From contig CAMIVR010000001.1 of assembly GCA_946402065.1 (NCBI GenBank), forward strand, positions 32,708 through 96,707: 64,000 bases of DNA, read 5' to 3'. The notes beneath the pieces are model-generated. The model had not been told where the DNA came from. It saw only the letters and a list, made by a program, of their open reading frames with translations, and did no database searches. Both the position numbers and the translations under genes were made by a program. The first letter of the stretch is position 1, and each line of letters opens with the position of its first letter. This document shows positions 62,409 through 64,000 of the stretch, piece by piece. The stretch comes from an uncultured Brevibacillus sp. Lineage in GTDB: Bacteria; Bacillota; Bacilli; Brevibacillales; Brevibacillaceae.

Positions 62409-62532
62409 GACGAAGTAGCTAGAAGCTGGTTGTGTTTCTGTCAAGCCAGTTCAACAGGAAAAGTTTCCGCCGCCCTTTCGATTGTTCAAGACGATGTCTT
62501 TTACGGAAATTCGGTTGCTGCTGACTAGTGCT

Positions 62533-63339
62533 CTACAAGTTTGCTAACCGATGTCGAATTTCTTTTAGCAATACTTTCTTTTCTTCCGCAGGAACGCCTT
62601 CAACAAGCCGGGCAGCCATAATCGGCAAATACCATTGCTCTACATGCTCCATACTTCCTTCTACCTGTTGGAAGTAGGCCTGGACATAATGACTTGCAAA
62701 TTGGTTTCGAATCTTCACGATCGCCTGTCTGACATCCTCTGGGAGACTGGGTGGCAGTGAAGCGTAGGTAAGGATCACCATGGTTCTTGCAACGTCTGCA
62801 AAGGAGTTCCCCCGGACAGCCGTCATCCAATCGATGATCTTCGGCCCGCTAGCAGAATAGAGAATGTTGTCCGGGTGAAAGTCCATGTGACAAACCTGTT
62901 CGCCATCCGGAAGCTGGTAGACGTATTCGGTAATGTTAGCTTTCTCGTCCTCTGTCAGACTGACTGCATGCTGAATGTTCCGCTTCAAGATTTCCTTGAG
63001 GGACGGGAGGCGATCCGATTTCGCTTGATGGATCAATTGATGCAGGGAAGCAAACTCCCGAGCCTTTTGATCGACGCTCGGGGGATCTTGAAACAGCAGG
63101 TTGGTCAGGCTTTGCCCGTCAATTTTTTCATACAGGATTCCCTGTCTTCCCTCGATGCTTTTGGCTCCATACGTTTTCGGAACAGGCAATGATAGTTGTT
63201 CCGCCTCTTGATTCGCCAACAGCTCTTGCTCGATTAAAAAATCAGGCAATTTAGCGTCAAACAGCTTGATAATCACTCCGGTTTCCCACATGTAAATATC
63301 TGCCGTATTTCCTTTTCCGATATGCTGGCCTAATGACAT
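62533..63339 (-). CDS. Aminoglycoside phosphotransferase (APH) family kinase
   Basis: 268 aa. The APH catalytic loop is HMDFHPDN at 151-158 with catalytic Asp153, followed by KIIDWM with metal-binding Asp170. The N-terminal lobe begins GKGNTADIYMWETGVIIKLF, with Lys25 as the likely ATP lysine. Relatives phosphorylate aminoglycosides, macrolides, choline, homoserine or fructosamine; with this degree of divergence a small-molecule kinase is as likely as a resistance enzyme. ATG at 63339 follows AAGGGGTAGCC. The frame is open a further 100 codons upstream, but no ribosome site supports that start. The gene lies between the two paralogous membrane genes. Confidence 0.9.
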   Translation of the reverse strand: MSLGQHIGKGNTADIYMWETGVIIKLFDAKLPDFLIEQELLANQEAEQLSLPVPKTYGAKSIEGRQGILYEKIDGQSLTNLLFQDPPSVDQKAREFASLHQLIHQAKSDRLPSLKEILKRNIQHAVSLTEDEKANITEYVYQLPDGEQVCHMDFHPDNILYSASGPKIIDWMTAVRGNSFADVARTMVILTYASLPPSLPEDVRQAIVKIRNQFASHYVQAYFQQVEGSMEHVEQWYLPIMAARLVEGVPAEEKKVLLKEIRHRLANL

Positions 63340-63716
63340 ATTGGCTACCCCTTTTAATATATTCTGCAATGTTGTAAAAGTAAGACACAGCATGCCGATT
63401 ACAAAAATGTTTTCCGTCTGTTGCGTGGATACATGCACCAAAGGTATTATACCTGAAATTTGTCTGACTTCGTACTGGGATATGCGATGTGGCATTCGTT
63501 CGCTGGTGCGTTGAACTTGAGAAATCCACATTTCACCAGCATGAACCCACATGTATACCTTGATAAGCATACGGTTCTTCAGGTTAGGCCAAGACATATC
63601 AATTAAACAATAGAGCAAATCAAAATAGGTCAACTTCAAGCGTCAGTCTACCATATCGGGTATTGCCTTTGTTGCTATTTTTTCTTATTCACCCACACCA
63701 CACGCAAATGAAGCAA
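63340..63716. other. Upstream region of the APH-family gene
   Basis: 377 bases. The minus-strand frame of the kinase stays open to 63639 with a residue mix that looks like protein (for example WISQVQRTSERMPHRISQYE). A TATAAT-like box lies at about 63453-63448 on the minus strand, which would place transcription start inside it. So I treat it as the promoter region, possibly covering an older coding remnant. Confidence 0.35.
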
Positions 63717-63899
63717 TTATTTTAATCGTTCCCTTTCAAGTGCCTCGATTCGCCGTTCCAGCTCGTTGATTTTTGAATGTCGGTTCCACTTTATGAGTAT
63801 TACGATTGGAAGAACAATCACAGCAACGATAAATAGCAGAATGACAAGCTGAATCATCATCGTACCCCATTCCAAGCTTACTTTCCCTAGCTCAATCAT
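63717..63899 (-). CDS. Small single-span membrane protein, paralog 2
   Basis: 60 aa: MIELGKVSLEWGTMMIQLVI, then LLFIVAVIVLPIVILIKWNR and HSKINELERRIEALERERLK. One span is at about 15-37 with a charged helical tail, the same plan as 61908-62087, including SLEWGT, QLVILLFI, IKWNR, SKI and ELERRIEALE. GGGAGTGGGGGTC precedes ATG at 63899. Function unknown; a membrane anchor with a coiled-coil tail could recruit a partner or adjust membrane properties. The duplicated leader suggests both copies keep the same regulation. Confidence 0.75.
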   Translation of the reverse strand: MIELGKVSLEWGTMMIQLVILLFIVAVIVLPIVILIKWNRHSKINELERRIEALERERLK

Positions 63900-63940
63900 G
63901 ACCCCCACTCCCTTTTACCTAATAGTACCAAATTTAAACT

Positions 63941-63973
63941 GATCAAGCTCTTCACCGTTAATCGTGCTTGATC
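63941..63973. repeat. Inverted repeat near the right edge
   Basis: GATCAAGC (63941-63948) and GCTTGATC (63966-63973) are perfect 8-bp arms 17 bases apart. No T-run of note follows inside the window. It may belong to the end of a gene outside. Confidence 0.4.
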
Positions 63974-64000
63974 TTCCTCTTACGTAGTTTTTCACCTTTT

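Larger units (their letters stand above)
62088..62532. other. Intergenic region with DnaA boxes and terminator
   Basis: 445 bases. Contains the paralog leader with the shared AATTTGGTA block, DnaA-like boxes at 62265-62309 and the terminator of the kinase gene at 62381-62408. No gene is seen. Confidence 0.5.

Noticed and set aside
1..64000. CRISPR arrays, tRNA, rRNA, intact transposons
   Set aside because: I looked for spaced repeats, tRNA-like cloverleaf ends and transposase motifs and found none that hold up; degenerate elements cannot be fully excluded by eye.

Overview
The window looks like chromosomal DNA of a Gram-positive, spore-former-type member of the Bacillales, most like Brevibacillus or a related Paenibacillaceae genus. 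This is inferred from gene content and style and was not checked by any search. The reasons are strong AGGAGG-type ribosome binding sites with many GTG and TTG starts, lipoprotein-type solute receptors (Leu-x-x-Cys), SAM-I and preQ1-I riboswitches, CtaG and SCO cytochrome oxidase assembly genes, several PucR-type regulators and a C-P lyase operon. No rRNA, tRNA, CRISPR array, intact insertion sequence or prophage was seen.

Layout. (1) 1-2.3 kb: the start of a TetR-type gene and a regulator that joins an XylR-type aromatic sensor and V4R domain to a PucR-type C-terminus. (2) 2.3-14.5 kb, minus strand: a catabolic island with riboflavin kinase, an amidase preceded by a 41-codon micro-ORF, a TRAP transporter, a luciferase-like flavin monooxygenase, a small unknown protein, an SDR, an M19 dipeptidase, a Rieske oxygenase and a GlcG-like protein. 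A separate ferredoxin/extradiol dioxygenase unit follows. Together they suggest import and ring cleavage of an aromatic amide or a related aromatic compound. (3) 14.7-25.5 kb: a PNPOx-fold protein, a polar amino acid ABC importer, an opine-dehydrogenase-family enzyme, a PucR regulator, and a hydantoinase/oxoprolinase pair (hyuB, hyuA) with an alanine-dehydrogenase-like enzyme. (4) 25.7-37.9 kb: a complete C-P lyase and phosphonate uptake operon, phnGHIJKMLDCEE, with phnF, a hexapeptide acyltransferase and a PHP phosphodiesterase that stands in for PhnP. Both promoters carry PhoP-box-like repeats and a shared palindrome.

(5) 38.2-46.5 kb: Hsp20, a small beta-sandwich ORF, a preQ1-I riboswitch with a queuosine-precursor transporter, an enolase-superfamily racemase with an RpiR regulator, CtaG, an SCO-YtkA fusion, a VOC protein, a LysR regulator and a DinB protein. 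(6) 46.7-54.5 kb: a gene graveyard. It holds a frameshifted WG-repeat secreted protein whose start codon is lost, a comB gene with its middle deleted, an intact acyl-CoA synthetase/acyl-CoA dehydrogenase operon, and broken remnants of an alpha/beta hydrolase, a membrane-fusion protein, an FtsX permease and a polytopic membrane protein interrupted at a G8 tract. (7) 54.6-61 kb: a six-gene operon behind a SAM-I riboswitch, coding for a BMP-type nucleoside ABC importer, a molybdopterin oxidoreductase and a nucleoside phosphorylase. This is the most interesting inference in the window: a SAM-controlled importer and salvage system, probably for methylthioadenosine or a related sulfur nucleoside. 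(8) 61-64 kb: an AHSA1-type protein, clusters of DnaA boxes, and two duplicated small membrane protein genes flanking an aminoglycoside-phosphotransferase-family kinase.

Regulatory logic visible in the DNA includes two riboswitches, paired PhoP-like repeats, several terminators and attenuators, and hairpins between receptor and membrane-component genes of ABC transporters.
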